Assembly (NCBI RefSeq): GCF_000296815.2
Contig: NZ_CAIT01000009.1
Span: 1,612,001-1,676,000, forward strand
Direction of reading: 5' to 3'
From: Fibrisoma limi BUZ 3
GTDB lineage: Bacteria > Bacteroidota > Bacteroidia > Cytophagales > Spirosomataceae
DNA: 64,000 nucleotides
Made by a program: the position numbers and the translations under genes. Position 1 is the first letter of the stretch; every line of letters begins with the position of its first letter. Below the pieces are notes generated by a model. The model had not been told where the DNA came from and did no database searches. It saw only the letters and a program-made list of their open reading frames with translations. Below are positions 44,391 through 53,478 of this stretch, one piece after another.

Positions 44391-44843
44391 ATGACTCCTG
44401 AAACCGCTTTTCAATACGCCAATCTGCTCGTACTGCCCCAATGGCTGCTGATGATCGTTGCCCCTCGATGGCGCATGACCCAGCTCCTGGCCCGAATGCT
44501 GCCAATTCCGATGATCCTGGCAGGCATGTATCTCTATTGGCTCTTCACCATTCCATCATCCGGCAATGGCCCCGGACTTGACTTCCGAGCGTTTTCGACA
44601 TTGGCTGGCGTACAGTCACTTTTCACCGGTCAAAAAGAGGCTGTGTTAGCTGGCTGGATTCATTATCTGGCTTTCGATCTGGTAGCCGGAAGTTACGTGT
44701 TGCGCGACGGCCAAACCCGGGGCATTCATCACGGTTGGCTGGTCCCCTGCCTGATCCTGTGCTTTATGCTTGGTCCGAGTGGCTTGCTTCTGTACGGGTT
44801 GCTTCGATTAGCATTGCCGAATCAGGAAGACACAAAATTTTAG
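44391..44843 (+). CDS. ABA4-like (DUF4281) membrane protein
   Basis: 150 residues from the ATG at 44391; an upstream in-frame start (44331) gives an unlikely leader. Four hydrophobic segments are seen (NLLVLPQWLLMIVAP, PIPMILAGMYLYWLF, WIHYLAFDLVAGSYVL, HHGWLVPCLILCFMLGPSGLLLYGL). The pattern WIHYLAFDLVAGSY...PCLILCFMLGPSGLLLY matches the family of plant ABA4 (neoxanthin synthesis) and bacterial DUF4281. The bacterial role is unknown; a carotenoid link would need support because no carotenoid genes are nearby. Confidence 0.85.
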   Translation: MTPETAFQYANLLVLPQWLLMIVAPRWRMTQLLARMLPIPMILAGMYLYWLFTIPSSGNGPGLDFRAFSTLAGVQSLFTGQKEAVLAGWIHYLAFDLVAGSYVLRDGQTRGIHHGWLVPCLILCFMLGPSGLLLYGLLRLALPNQEDTKF

Positions 44844-44864
44844 GGAGACTGTAAACAATTTTTA

Positions 44865-44895
44865 TTGAAAATTGTTTCGCCATTTTTTATCTTCA
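44865..44895 (+). promoter_or_regulatory. Probable promoter of the S41 peptidase gene
   Basis: TTG (44865-44867), a 20-bp spacer and TATCTTCA (44888-44895; two mismatches to TAnnTTTG) lie 53 bp before the ATG at 44949. Confidence 0.45.
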
Positions 44896-44948
44896 CGGTT
44901 CAACATGACCATGTCGACAGACCTGGTGTTATACCGTGACTTTAAGCA

Positions 44949-46445
44949 ATGAAATTTGGCCATCTGGTGTTTCTGGCAGGACTGTGGATTGGGTTGGTCC
45001 ATGCTTCAACTGCGCAAACGATTACCCCTAAAGAAGCGCGTGAGGATTTTAATTTCCTGAAACGCAAGCTCGACCTCCTCCATCCCGGCATTGGGTATTA
45101 CACCCCCAAGCCCCGCATGGAACAGTTGTATGATTCGCTGTACAACAGCCTGACGGCTCCCATGGATTACCTGACATTCTTTCATCACGTCAGCCCATTG
45201 GTTGCCGCAATCAAGGATGGGCATACAAACCTGAACCATCGAAAAAATTACATTGGACGATCCACCCGGTTCATTCCATTTTATATCCGTCAGGTCGGTA
45301 CCAGCGATAACTATTTTATTACGCACAATGTATCCTCCGATACATCGCTAATACGTGGCACGGAACTGCTGACGATCAACGGTCGTACGGTAGCCAGCCT
45401 GCATCACGAACTAATGGAACACGACCGATCCGGCTCCGACGGTGATAACCTGACCGGTCGTCGGCAGTGGAGCCTGGTACAGTTCGCTGATTATTACGCA
45501 GCTTGGTTTGGTTCTGCCGATTCGGTTTCTATTTCCTACCGGCAACCCAATGACACCACTACCCGCTACACTCGGGTACGCTGCCCGACACTTGACGGCT
45601 TCCGGGCGCGTTTCCGTCGGCGTTACTCCCACGAGATCGACACCCGACCTAACCTGTCGATTCGGATTGTTGATACGTTGACGCACACAGCCGTACTGCG
45701 CATCTCGTCGTTCATGGGGCTTAAGAAAACCGATCCGTTCCAGTGGTCGTTTAACCGACGGCTGAAGCAGGCCTTTGAGCAGATTCGTGACCAGAACGTT
45801 CAGAACCTGATCGTTGATATGCAGGGCAATGGCGGAGGACTGGTTCTGAACTCGGCCCAATTGCTTCGCTACTGGATGCCTAACTCGTTTACGATCATGC
45901 AGCGGGAGCAAATGAAGAAAGCCGCCCGGGCCGAACTGGTGACTCGCTGGAATCCGTTCTCGGCGTTGAATTTTAGTCTGCGATACAAGCCTGATGGAGC
46001 CGGTGGTTTTGCCAGTCGGTCGTCGCGGCATCGCTACAAGCCCCATAAGCAGCAATTTAAGGGCAATCTGTACTTCCTGGTCAACGGGGCTTCCTTCTCG
46101 GCAACGACATCGGTTCTGGCCAAGACGCTCGATGCAAACATGGGCACCTACATCGGCGAAGCCAGTGGCAGTGCCTATTGGGGCGACTTTGCCGGTCATT
46201 TCAAGATGGTTACGCTTCCCAATTCTCGGATTCAGGTCCGGATTCCGTTGAAAAAACTGGTGCATGATGTGGATGCCGACCGGGCCAACGGCTTTACGGT
46301 GGAGCCGGATTTCATGGTTAAGCGAACCTACGATGATCTGATGCTGAACCGTGACTACATTCTTGATTACACCCTACGGCTGATACGGCAGGGAGTTGTG
46401 GCCCGTCGTCCGATGGAGCTTCGGCCCCTCCAGGCCTCTCGATAA
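44949..46445 (+). CDS. S41 family (C-terminal-processing-like) secreted peptidase
   Basis: 498 residues with a signal peptide ending in STAQ (about 23). An N-terminal helical region (30-100) is followed by a short PDZ-like part (LIRGTELLTINGRTVASLHHEL). The S41 catalytic core shows LIVDMQGNGGG, the nucleophile Ser in LVNGASFSATTSVLA and GEASGSAYWGDFAG. It likely cleaves periplasmic proteins or peptides near their C-termini. It is probably monocistronic. Confidence 0.92.
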   Translation: MKFGHLVFLAGLWIGLVHASTAQTITPKEAREDFNFLKRKLDLLHPGIGYYTPKPRMEQLYDSLYNSLTAPMDYLTFFHHVSPLVAAIKDGHTNLNHRKNYIGRSTRFIPFYIRQVGTSDNYFITHNVSSDTSLIRGTELLTINGRTVASLHHELMEHDRSGSDGDNLTGRRQWSLVQFADYYAAWFGSADSVSISYRQPNDTTTRYTRVRCPTLDGFRARFRRRYSHEIDTRPNLSIRIVDTLTHTAVLRISSFMGLKKTDPFQWSFNRRLKQAFEQIRDQNVQNLIVDMQGNGGGLVLNSAQLLRYWMPNSFTIMQREQMKKAARAELVTRWNPFSALNFSLRYKPDGAGGFASRSSRHRYKPHKQQFKGNLYFLVNGASFSATTSVLAKTLDANMGTYIGEASGSAYWGDFAGHFKMVTLPNSRIQVRIPLKKLVHDVDADRANGFTVEPDFMVKRTYDDLMLNRDYILDYTLRLIRQGVVARRPMELRPLQASR

Positions 46446-46508
46446 TACGCTGTTGATAAAGGCGGGACAGTGAGTCTGCTCCGCCCAACGGCGAACGTAT
46501 ATTTTTCG

Positions 46509-46516
46509 TATCTTTA
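46509..46516 (+). promoter_or_regulatory. -7-like element just before the GTG start of the exonuclease
   Basis: TATCTTTA (one mismatch to TAnnTTTG) ends 4 bp before the GTG at 46521, again implying an almost leaderless mRNA. No TTG is seen at the -33 position. Confidence 0.4.
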
Positions 46517-46520
46517 AGGC

Positions 46521-47063
46521 GTGTATTGTATCGTTGACGTTGAAACTACCGGGGGCGTAAAAGGCCCTACCCGCCTAACTGAAATAGCCATCTTCCGTCA
46601 CGATGGTCATCAGATCGTCGACTCCTTTCATTCCCTCCTGAACCCGGGTCAGCCAATTCCCCCCTTCATCAGTCGTCTGACAGGTATCACCGATGAGATG
46701 GTTCAGTACGAACCAACCTTTGAAGATATTGCCAATGACGTGATGACCATCACTCAGGACGCAATCTTCGTGGCGCACAATGTTGGCTTCGACTTCAATT
46801 TTATCCGAAAAGAACTGAACTGGCTCGGCTGCGACTACTTCCGGCGAACACTCTGCACGGTACGCCTTAGCCGAAAGCTCTTTCCAGGTCTGCCCTCTTA
46901 TAGCCTGGGCAACCTCTGTCAATCGCTTAACATCCCGCTTACCGACCGCCACCGGGCGCAGGGCGATGCAGCCGCAACTGTCCGGCTTTTCGAAAAAATG
47001 CTCCTGAATGATCCTTCCGGACATATTCCCCGCGTTGGACTACTGTCGGCTCATTGTGGCTGA
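46521..47063 (+). CDS. DEDDh 3'-5' exonuclease (DnaQ/PolC epsilon-like)
   Basis: 180 residues with a GTG start: the family motif DVETTGG lies at residues 6-12, so nothing is missing. Exo motifs are complete: Asp6 and Glu8, then AHNVGFDFNF with Asp91, and HRAQGDA with His144 and Asp149. It removes nucleotides from 3' ends, acting in proofreading or repair. In many Bacteroidota this domain is fused to a GIY-YIG nuclease; here it stands alone with a short tail. Its 3' end overlaps the convergent kinase gene by 13 bp. Confidence 0.9.
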   Translation: MYCIVDVETTGGVKGPTRLTEIAIFRHDGHQIVDSFHSLLNPGQPIPPFISRLTGITDEMVQYEPTFEDIANDVMTITQDAIFVAHNVGFDFNFIRKELNWLGCDYFRRTLCTVRLSRKLFPGLPSYSLGNLCQSLNIPLTDRHRAQGDAAATVRLFEKMLLNDPSGHIPRVGLLSAHCG

Positions 47064-50000
47064 GACAAAGGCTGGGATTTATTAGGCGGCCACCGGTACG
47101 TACGATTAATCGGTATTTCGATGGTGATACGGATTCCGCGACCGGGCTGCGTCTGCCAATCGGCCCGCCCGTTTAGAATAGCCACCCGCGATTCAATGTT
47201 ACCAATGCCAAGCCCGGAACCAGCCTGCCTGGATTTGTCGTAGTCAAATCCTTGTCCATTATCGGCATACACCAGCAGCAACCGATCCGGAAAACCTTGA
47301 ACAGACAGGTCGATCCGGCTGGCGTTTGCGTGCTTCAGCGAATTATTTACCAGCTCCTGCGTGATCCGGTATAGCATTACTTCCACGTCGGCAGGCAATC
47401 GGTTACTCAACGAACTTTCTGAGCCGGTATCATCCTCCGGTACATCCGCGCCCGGTGCATTGGCAAGTTCCAGATAGGCGTTAAGCGTTCCGGTACTGGT
47501 GGCATTAATGCGATTGAACAACTCCTCAACGGCAGCTACATAGCCATACTGCTCCAGCGTCTGTGGATTTAATTTTCGGAGGAGATCTCGTACGTCACTG
47601 ATGGTATCGCTGATCAGCCCAAAGATGTTCTCCTTAAGCGAACGCACTTCGGCGGTTTCATCAACGAATTGAGCCAGTCGGGTCGTGTACAGCTTCAGCG
47701 TCGCTAATCGAGTGCCAATTTCATCGTGCAGATCACGAGCTATGCTCTTTTTGACTTGTTCCTGTATGTCGTAGGCGAGCCGGAGCCGATCGGCCTGCTG
47801 ATGCCGGATGGCGTTTTCGCGACGCCGAATCCAGGCGAAAACCAGCAACCCAGCCGTTAACACCATGAGCAGTATGAACGACAGCGTTTGCCAGAAGGGC
47901 GGCCGGATATGAATGATTAATTTACGTACCTGACTATCCCAGTGTCCATCGCGGCCGGCGGCTTTAACCTGAAACACATACCGGTCGGGAGGCAGGTTTG
48001 CGTACCGCACGTAATTACGTTCGCCGGCTGAAACCCATTGTCCATCATAGCCGGTAAGCTGATACTGGTACGTGTTATGCCCGTTACTGAAGTAGTCGAG
48101 TGCGGCAAACTCAAGCGATACGGTATTCTGATCGTAGCTTAAGTCAATCTCACTGGTTTCGTCAACGTTTTGTTCGGTTTCAAACGGTTCTTCGTTGATC
48201 CGAAGGTTGTAAATATGCACCCTGGGATTAAACGAATTCGTGCGGTAGTGATCCGGCTGGAACCGGTTAAACCCATTGACGCCCCCGAAGAAAAACTCGC
48301 CGTTAGCCGTTCGGCAAAACGCATTTCCGTTGAATTCGTATCCCTGCAACCCATCGCTGAGCGTAAAGTTCTTGAACGTACTGGTTGATGGATCGAACCG
48401 GGATATGCCCCGGTTAGTACTCATCCATACCTTCTGCCGGCTATCGGAAAGCGTACCATACACAAACGCGTTGGCCATTCCGTGCTGAACGCTGTACAAG
48501 ACGGTTCTAGCAGAAACCGTATCAAACGTAGCCAGGCCACGATCGGTGGCTAACCAGAGCTTCGGCTGACTACCATCCCGCCGGATGTGCAGGACAGTGT
48601 ACCCATTCAGACCTGCATATATTCGTCGCCATTGACTGGGGCCAGCAGCCGATGAAAGCTGGTAGCAAACAAACCCGTTCAGGTAGGTACCGACCCAAAG
48701 TCGTTGCGCCTGGGCATCGAACCACAAACTGAAAATATTTGACCCGGTCAATACGGGTAGGACTGACCAGGTGCGCCGACGTGTATTCAGGGCATACAGA
48801 CCGTCTTCGGTCGCGGCTACCAACGTACTATCGTTTATGTTGATCAGGTTACGGACGTAGTTGGAGGTAACCAGGCTGGACGAAGCCGAAAATAGAACCG
48901 GCTCAAACGTTTCGGTTTCGGGTTTGAACAGCAGTACCCCTCCCAATGAACCAACCCAGATGCGCTGTTGCGTATCGCGATACAGGCATTTGATCAGATT
49001 ATGCATGGGCAGCTTACTACGTCGTTCGATTTCCTGGATACCATTGATCAGATAGCGTCTTACTACCCGATTTGTAGCCAGGTCCAACACATTGATCCCG
49101 TCTTCGGTTGCCACCCACAATCGGCCGGGCCGCTCTTCCAGAAACCCTCGGATTGAATAATGGCTCAGTCGCTGGTCGTCGGGTAGCTCAGTGGCAGTCT
49201 GGCTCTTGATCAGACCACCAAACACAAACGCATCCGGCACAATGCGAGCCAGTCCATCCGGATCAGCGTTTGCCCAGATTATACCGAGATTGTCGACGTA
49301 AACTTTGCTGATTTCAAAGTCGTTCAGCCTCCTGAAATCGTTGGTGAACGTATTGACCTGCCCAAACGTTCGAGCGCGCTTATCGAAGTACAACACACCA
49401 TCGCGCTGAGTACCAAGCCACAGCCGCCCACGCTGATCAGCTGCTATACTGTAAATAGGGCTCAGGGGCATATTGCCCATTGTTTCATACGTCTGGTACG
49501 TCTTCTGCCGGTAATCAAATCGGATCAACCCGGAACTGGACCCAATCCAGACTATATCATCGGCATCCACGTAGAACGAAAAAACGGCTCTTGCTGGCCC
49601 CATCTGGTCGTCAGGCAACCCGCTGAAATAGTGGTGCAGGGTTCGGTCGCGCAGATTATACCGCATCAACCCCTTGGGAGCATGCAGCCAGACATCGCCC
49701 GTTGGTGTACGGGCGGTGGAGCTTTGCAGGTCGTATTCTTTAGTTGGGTGGAGCGAGGCATTGAGGATCGTTTTCTGGCCCGTATGATAGTCAAGTCGGA
49801 CCAGTCCTTCAGCATCGTTGATATAAAGCAGTTCCGTTTTATCAACGTAAAACGGTAACGTCCGACTCAGTACAGGCTTTCGACTTCGTCCTGGTTCGCC
49901 TTGCATAGCCGGCCTCGTTGCGTAAAAACAGGCGAATCGATCACGCTGCCGATCGTAGCGATTCAGTCCGGCTTCAGTACCCACCCAAAGGTTACCGTCT

Positions 50001-50296
50001 GGGTCCTCGATAATACCAAAAATATTGACGCCCTGGATGTGGCCTGGTTCATTCGACGACGGTCGGAAGTTTCGGAAACGATGGCCGTCGTAGCGGTTGA
50101 GGCCGTCCTGGGTACCAAACCACAGAAAGCTCCGGCTATCCTTGAGCATGTAATACACCGACCCCTGCGTCAACCCATCGTTAACGCCGATATGATCGAC
50201 ACGAAGCGTCGGGCCAGTCTGTGACCATGCAGGTAGCGCCAGCGCCCCAAACCAGCCAATCAGGCAGCGAATCACAGTATACCGACAACGGGTCAT
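47051..50296 (-). CDS. Two-component propeller sensor histidine kinase (HisKA_3 type)
   Basis: 1081 residues. A signal peptide (about 25) leads to a periplasmic sensor of regulator-propeller repeats (about 30-700, for example FLWFGTQDGLNRYDGHRFRN, NLWVGTEAGLNRY), which usually form two seven-bladed propellers, then a Y_Y_Y domain (about 720-790) and one transmembrane helix (FWQTLSFILLMVLTAGLLVFAW). The cytoplasmic part is a NarX/DesK-like HisKA_3 kinase with His857 in ARDLHDEIGTRLA and a HATPase (ELVNNSLKHANAS, DNGQGFD). A 20-residue acidic insert lies near 945-965. Unlike hybrid members it has no receiver or DNA-binding domain, and no regulator gene is adjacent. Confidence 0.93.
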   Translation of the reverse strand: MTRCRYTVIRCLIGWFGALALPAWSQTGPTLRVDHIGVNDGLTQGSVYYMLKDSRSFLWFGTQDGLNRYDGHRFRNFRPSSNEPGHIQGVNIFGIIEDPDGNLWVGTEAGLNRYDRQRDRFACFYATRPAMQGEPGRSRKPVLSRTLPFYVDKTELLYINDAEGLVRLDYHTGQKTILNASLHPTKEYDLQSSTARTPTGDVWLHAPKGLMRYNLRDRTLHHYFSGLPDDQMGPARAVFSFYVDADDIVWIGSSSGLIRFDYRQKTYQTYETMGNMPLSPIYSIAADQRGRLWLGTQRDGVLYFDKRARTFGQVNTFTNDFRRLNDFEISKVYVDNLGIIWANADPDGLARIVPDAFVFGGLIKSQTATELPDDQRLSHYSIRGFLEERPGRLWVATEDGINVLDLATNRVVRRYLINGIQEIERRSKLPMHNLIKCLYRDTQQRIWVGSLGGVLLFKPETETFEPVLFSASSSLVTSNYVRNLININDSTLVAATEDGLYALNTRRRTWSVLPVLTGSNIFSLWFDAQAQRLWVGTYLNGFVCYQLSSAAGPSQWRRIYAGLNGYTVLHIRRDGSQPKLWLATDRGLATFDTVSARTVLYSVQHGMANAFVYGTLSDSRQKVWMSTNRGISRFDPSTSTFKNFTLSDGLQGYEFNGNAFCRTANGEFFFGGVNGFNRFQPDHYRTNSFNPRVHIYNLRINEEPFETEQNVDETSEIDLSYDQNTVSLEFAALDYFSNGHNTYQYQLTGYDGQWVSAGERNYVRYANLPPDRYVFQVKAAGRDGHWDSQVRKLIIHIRPPFWQTLSFILLMVLTAGLLVFAWIRRRENAIRHQQADRLRLAYDIQEQVKKSIARDLHDEIGTRLATLKLYTTRLAQFVDETAEVRSLKENIFGLISDTISDVRDLLRKLNPQTLEQYGYVAAVEELFNRINATSTGTLNAYLELANAPGADVPEDDTGSESSLSNRLPADVEVMLYRITQELVNNSLKHANASRIDLSVQGFPDRLLLVYADNGQGFDYDKSRQAGSGLGIGNIESRVAILNGRADWQTQPGRGIRITIEIPINRTYRWPPNKSQPLSQPQ

Positions 50297-50469
50297 TCGG
50301 ACGAAAGCCTACCAGGCAAGATACTTGTAAATGAGCTTACTATTTAAAAAAAATCCAACAAAATAGGATGATTGATCTCAATTATTCGCTCCTTTTTGGA
50401 AAAGGCATTGCACTGCCACGACAAAAGCCAGAACTTTATCTAATGATACGGTTTTTAACAATAGAGCCT

Positions 50470-52623
50470 ATGCGACTTCATATTCAGACTGGCTTACTAC
50501 TCATGTCAAGTTCATTTGCTGCCTTTGCTCAGACATCAGGCGCTACTACCTCAGCATCATTGACTTACCCACAGACCCGGCGTGTCGACCAGGTCGATAC
50601 GTACCACGGCACCCGCATAACCGACCCATATCGGTGGCTCGAAGACGACCGCTCCGCCGAAACTACGCAGTGGGTCAAAGCCCAAAACCAGGTTACGTTC
50701 GATTACTTATCAAAAATTCCGTACCGTAGTCAACTACAGCAACGGCTGGAAGAAGTTTATAACTACCCCAAGTACTCGGCTCCGGTCCGTAAAGGCGACT
50801 GGTTCTACTTCTACAAAAACGACGGGTTACAGAATCAATCGGTCTTGTATCGTCAGAAGAGCCTGAACGGTACGCCCGAGGTTGTAATTGACCCGAACAC
50901 GCTTTCCCCCGACGGAACGACCCGTCTGGTCGAGTTCGAGTTGTCGAAAGACGGAAAATATGCCGTAGTAGGCTTTTCCGAAGGCGGCTCTGACTGGCAG
51001 AAGTTCCGTGTTATGGATCTGACGACAAAACAGTACCTGCCCGAAACCATTGACTGGGTGAAGATTTCGAACGCAGCCTGGCAGGGTAACGGCTTCTACT
51101 ACAGCCGCTATCCAAAACCGGAAGGCAGTGCGCTGGCAGCTAAGAATGAAAATCATCAGGTTTTTTTCCATACGCTGAATACGCCCCAATCGGCCGATCG
51201 GCTCGTGTACGAAGACCCGAAAAATCCACAGCGGTTTCACCTGGTCCGCACAACCGACGACGAACGGTTTGCTATCCTATCAATCAGTGATCGTGGCCAG
51301 GGTAAAGATGGTAATGCTCTTTACGCGCTGGACGCCCGCTCGACAAAGCCTGCGTTTGAACCGGTTGTAACAGAGATCACAGACTATACTTACAGCGTAG
51401 TTGACAACGACAACGATCGGCTCATCATTTCGACGAACGAGAAGGCACCTAACGGAAAAGTGCTTGCATACGATACAAAACGAAAAGCTTTCGCCACGCT
51501 TATTCCGGAAAAACCCGAACCCATTGCTGAGGGGGGCGTCAACGCGGCCGGTGGCAAGCTGTTTGTGGAATACGCCAAAGACGTAACCTCGCGGGTGTAC
51601 GTGTATGCCTACAATGGTAAGCTCGAAAACGAGATTGAGATGCCCGCCATCGGCTCTGTCAGTGGCTTTGGGGGCGAGAAGGACGATAGCTACGTATTCT
51701 ACAACTTCTCTTCGTTTACGTTCCCGCCCACGATCTATCGCTACGATATAGCCACCCGGAAAAGCACCGTTTTTCGAGCCCCGGAGGTAAACTTCAAGCC
51801 GGCCGATTATGAAACCAAACAGGTTTTTTACACCAGCAAAGACGGTACAAAGGTTCCCATGTTCGTAACGTACCGTAAAGGCGTGAAGTTGGACGGCACG
51901 AACCCAACGCTGCTGTACGGCTACGGCGGCTTCAACATCAGTCTGCCTCCATCGTTTAACGCGCTGCTGGTACCGTTTCTGGAACAGGGTGGCATCTACG
52001 CCCAGGCTAACCTGCGTGGTGGTGGCGAATACGGCGAAAAATGGCACGAGCAGGGTATGAAGCTGAAAAAACAAAACGTTTTTGACGACTTCATTACGGC
52101 TGCCGAATACCTGATTTCTCAGAAATACACCTCACCTCAGAAATTGGCTATTCGGGGTGGATCTAACGGAGGACTGCTGGTTGGAGCAGTTATGAACCAG
52201 CGCCCTGACTTATTCCGCGTTGCCATTCCGCAGGTAGGTGTGATGGATATGCTGCGTTTCCATAAATTTACTATTGGCTGGAACTGGATTGCCGACTACG
52301 GCAGCAGCGAAAATCCGGAAGAATTTAAGGCACTTTATGCCTACTCTCCCATTCATAACATCCGGGAGGGTGCCAACTACCCAGCAACGTTGATCACCAC
52401 CGCCGACCACGATGACCGGGTTGTACCCACCCATTCGTTCAAGTATGCGGCCACGCTGCAACACGCGTACAAAGGGTCGAATCCGGTACTGATCCGCATT
52501 GATACAAACTCCGGTCACGGGGCCAGCAACACAAAGAAGAATCTGGAAACGATGGCCGATATTTACTCATTCATCCTCTGGAACATGGGCGTGACGAGTT
52601 TGCAGGAACCGGCCAAGGAATAA
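50470..52623 (+). CDS. Prolyl oligopeptidase family (S9A) peptidase, periplasmic
   Basis: 717 residues from the ATG at 50470, which begins a signal peptide ending in FAAFAQ; ATG 50443 is an alternative and the earlier 50368 codon is unlikely. An N-terminal RRVDQVDTYHGTRITDPYRW is the family opening, followed by a beta-propeller (about 100-420). The hydrolase domain shows GGSNGG (nucleophile about Ser565), ADHDDRVVP (Asp) and SGHGAS (His). It cuts short proline-containing peptides. A very strong terminator follows. Confidence 0.95.
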   Translation: MRLHIQTGLLLMSSSFAAFAQTSGATTSASLTYPQTRRVDQVDTYHGTRITDPYRWLEDDRSAETTQWVKAQNQVTFDYLSKIPYRSQLQQRLEEVYNYPKYSAPVRKGDWFYFYKNDGLQNQSVLYRQKSLNGTPEVVIDPNTLSPDGTTRLVEFELSKDGKYAVVGFSEGGSDWQKFRVMDLTTKQYLPETIDWVKISNAAWQGNGFYYSRYPKPEGSALAAKNENHQVFFHTLNTPQSADRLVYEDPKNPQRFHLVRTTDDERFAILSISDRGQGKDGNALYALDARSTKPAFEPVVTEITDYTYSVVDNDNDRLIISTNEKAPNGKVLAYDTKRKAFATLIPEKPEPIAEGGVNAAGGKLFVEYAKDVTSRVYVYAYNGKLENEIEMPAIGSVSGFGGEKDDSYVFYNFSSFTFPPTIYRYDIATRKSTVFRAPEVNFKPADYETKQVFYTSKDGTKVPMFVTYRKGVKLDGTNPTLLYGYGGFNISLPPSFNALLVPFLEQGGIYAQANLRGGGEYGEKWHEQGMKLKKQNVFDDFITAAEYLISQKYTSPQKLAIRGGSNGGLLVGAVMNQRPDLFRVAIPQVGVMDMLRFHKFTIGWNWIADYGSSENPEEFKALYAYSPIHNIREGANYPATLITTADHDDRVVPTHSFKYAATLQHAYKGSNPVLIRIDTNSGHGASNTKKNLETMADIYSFILWNMGVTSLQEPAKE

Positions 52624-52633
52624 CCGATAGCGT

Positions 52634-52679
52634 AAACACAAAACCCCCAACGCTGGTGAGCGTTGGGGGTTTTGTGTTT
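52634..52679. terminator. Perfect 20-bp-stem terminator
   Basis: The arms 52634-52653 and 52660-52679 are exact complements with a 6-nt loop; the outer stem is A/T-rich on both sides. It separates two convergent genes and can serve both. Confidence 0.9.
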
Positions 52680-52688
52680 GTGAAATAA

Positions 52689-53201
52689 CTAGAATTTGAA
52701 GGTGACGCCGACTTTTAGAGTGGCAAGACTTGAACCAAGTTCTGCAAAGCCACCGATGTTGTCACTAAACAAATAACGCGCCCCTAGGTGGATAGGGACA
52801 TAAACCGTTCCATAGTTATCAAGATAGCCTCCGTACGAAAATGAAAAGTACGAAATACCCACACCAGCATATAAATCCACTTTATCGCTAGTTAACTTAA
52901 GCAATTCGTTGAAGTGATACGATCCACGGGCACCAATGTCAAAGGACCGATAGTTGTAAGTCGAAACACTCCCATAACTCCGGTATCCAGCAACACCGCC
53001 GACGGTAATATTAGGTGCTACACCTGCGTCAAAAGCAGCTGTCAGCGCTACACCACCCCCACCAGTATAGTATCCGTACCCGCCAACGCCAACACCGGCA
53101 TTCAAAAATTTAGTGCCTTTATCAATGCTCATCTGAGCAAAAGCTTGAGTACAAGTCATCAATAAAGAAGCCACTACCAACGAAGCGAAGAATTTTTTCA
53201 T
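52689..53201 (-). CDS. Small outer-membrane beta-barrel protein
   Basis: 170 residues with a signal peptide ending in QAFAQ (about 23). The mature part is Gly/Tyr-rich with alternating strands (LNAGVGVGGYGYYTGGGGVAL, FDIGARGSYHFNELL, VDLYAGVGISYFSFSY) and ends in TLKVGVTFKF, a C-terminal aromatic strand typical of eight-stranded barrels. The ligand or role is unknown. Codon choice is more AT-rich than its neighbours. Confidence 0.82.
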   Translation of the reverse strand: MKKFFASLVVASLLMTCTQAFAQMSIDKGTKFLNAGVGVGGYGYYTGGGGVALTAAFDAGVAPNITVGGVAGYRSYGSVSTYNYRSFDIGARGSYHFNELLKLTSDKVDLYAGVGISYFSFSYGGYLDNYGTVYVPIHLGARYLFSDNIGGFAELGSSLATLKVGVTFKF

Positions 53202-53440
53202 ATGTCTGTTTCTAATTTAGTTGAACTTTAGGCAAAGTAAACAACATTAGACAGATGCGTCCAAACTGATTATGTATGGTTTGAGTAATCGGTATGATAA
53301 TATGTTTTGGCTTACCGCTTATAATTGATCCTTTGTCTATTAGTAACCTCCTCGTTAACAGCAAGTTTACTAACACGATATTCCTAAATGAGGGCTTCGA
53401 AGATAACGAATGAATTGATGATTTTGAAGGTTGAAATGTA

Positions 53441-53473
53441 AGCCGATTCAATTATATACCTGTATAATCGGCT
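53441..53473. terminator. Inverted repeat downstream of the ArsR gene
   Basis: AGCCGATT (53441-53448) pairs with AATCGGCT (53466-53473) around a 17-nt AT-rich loop with further self-pairing. It lies just past the ArsR stop on its strand; no T run follows, so it is a weak terminator. Confidence 0.45.
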
Positions 53474-53478
53474 CATTG

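Noticed and set aside
45411-46265. 284-residue minus-strand open frame
   Set aside because: It is antisense to the S41 peptidase catalytic core and shows no family motif.
51280-52074. 264-residue minus-strand open frame
   Set aside because: It is antisense to the prolyl oligopeptidase and lacks protein-like features.
53212-53451. 79-residue minus-strand ORF between the barrel protein and ArsR
   Set aside because: It is AT-rich, has no start signal or family pattern, and overlaps the likely promoter region of the barrel protein.
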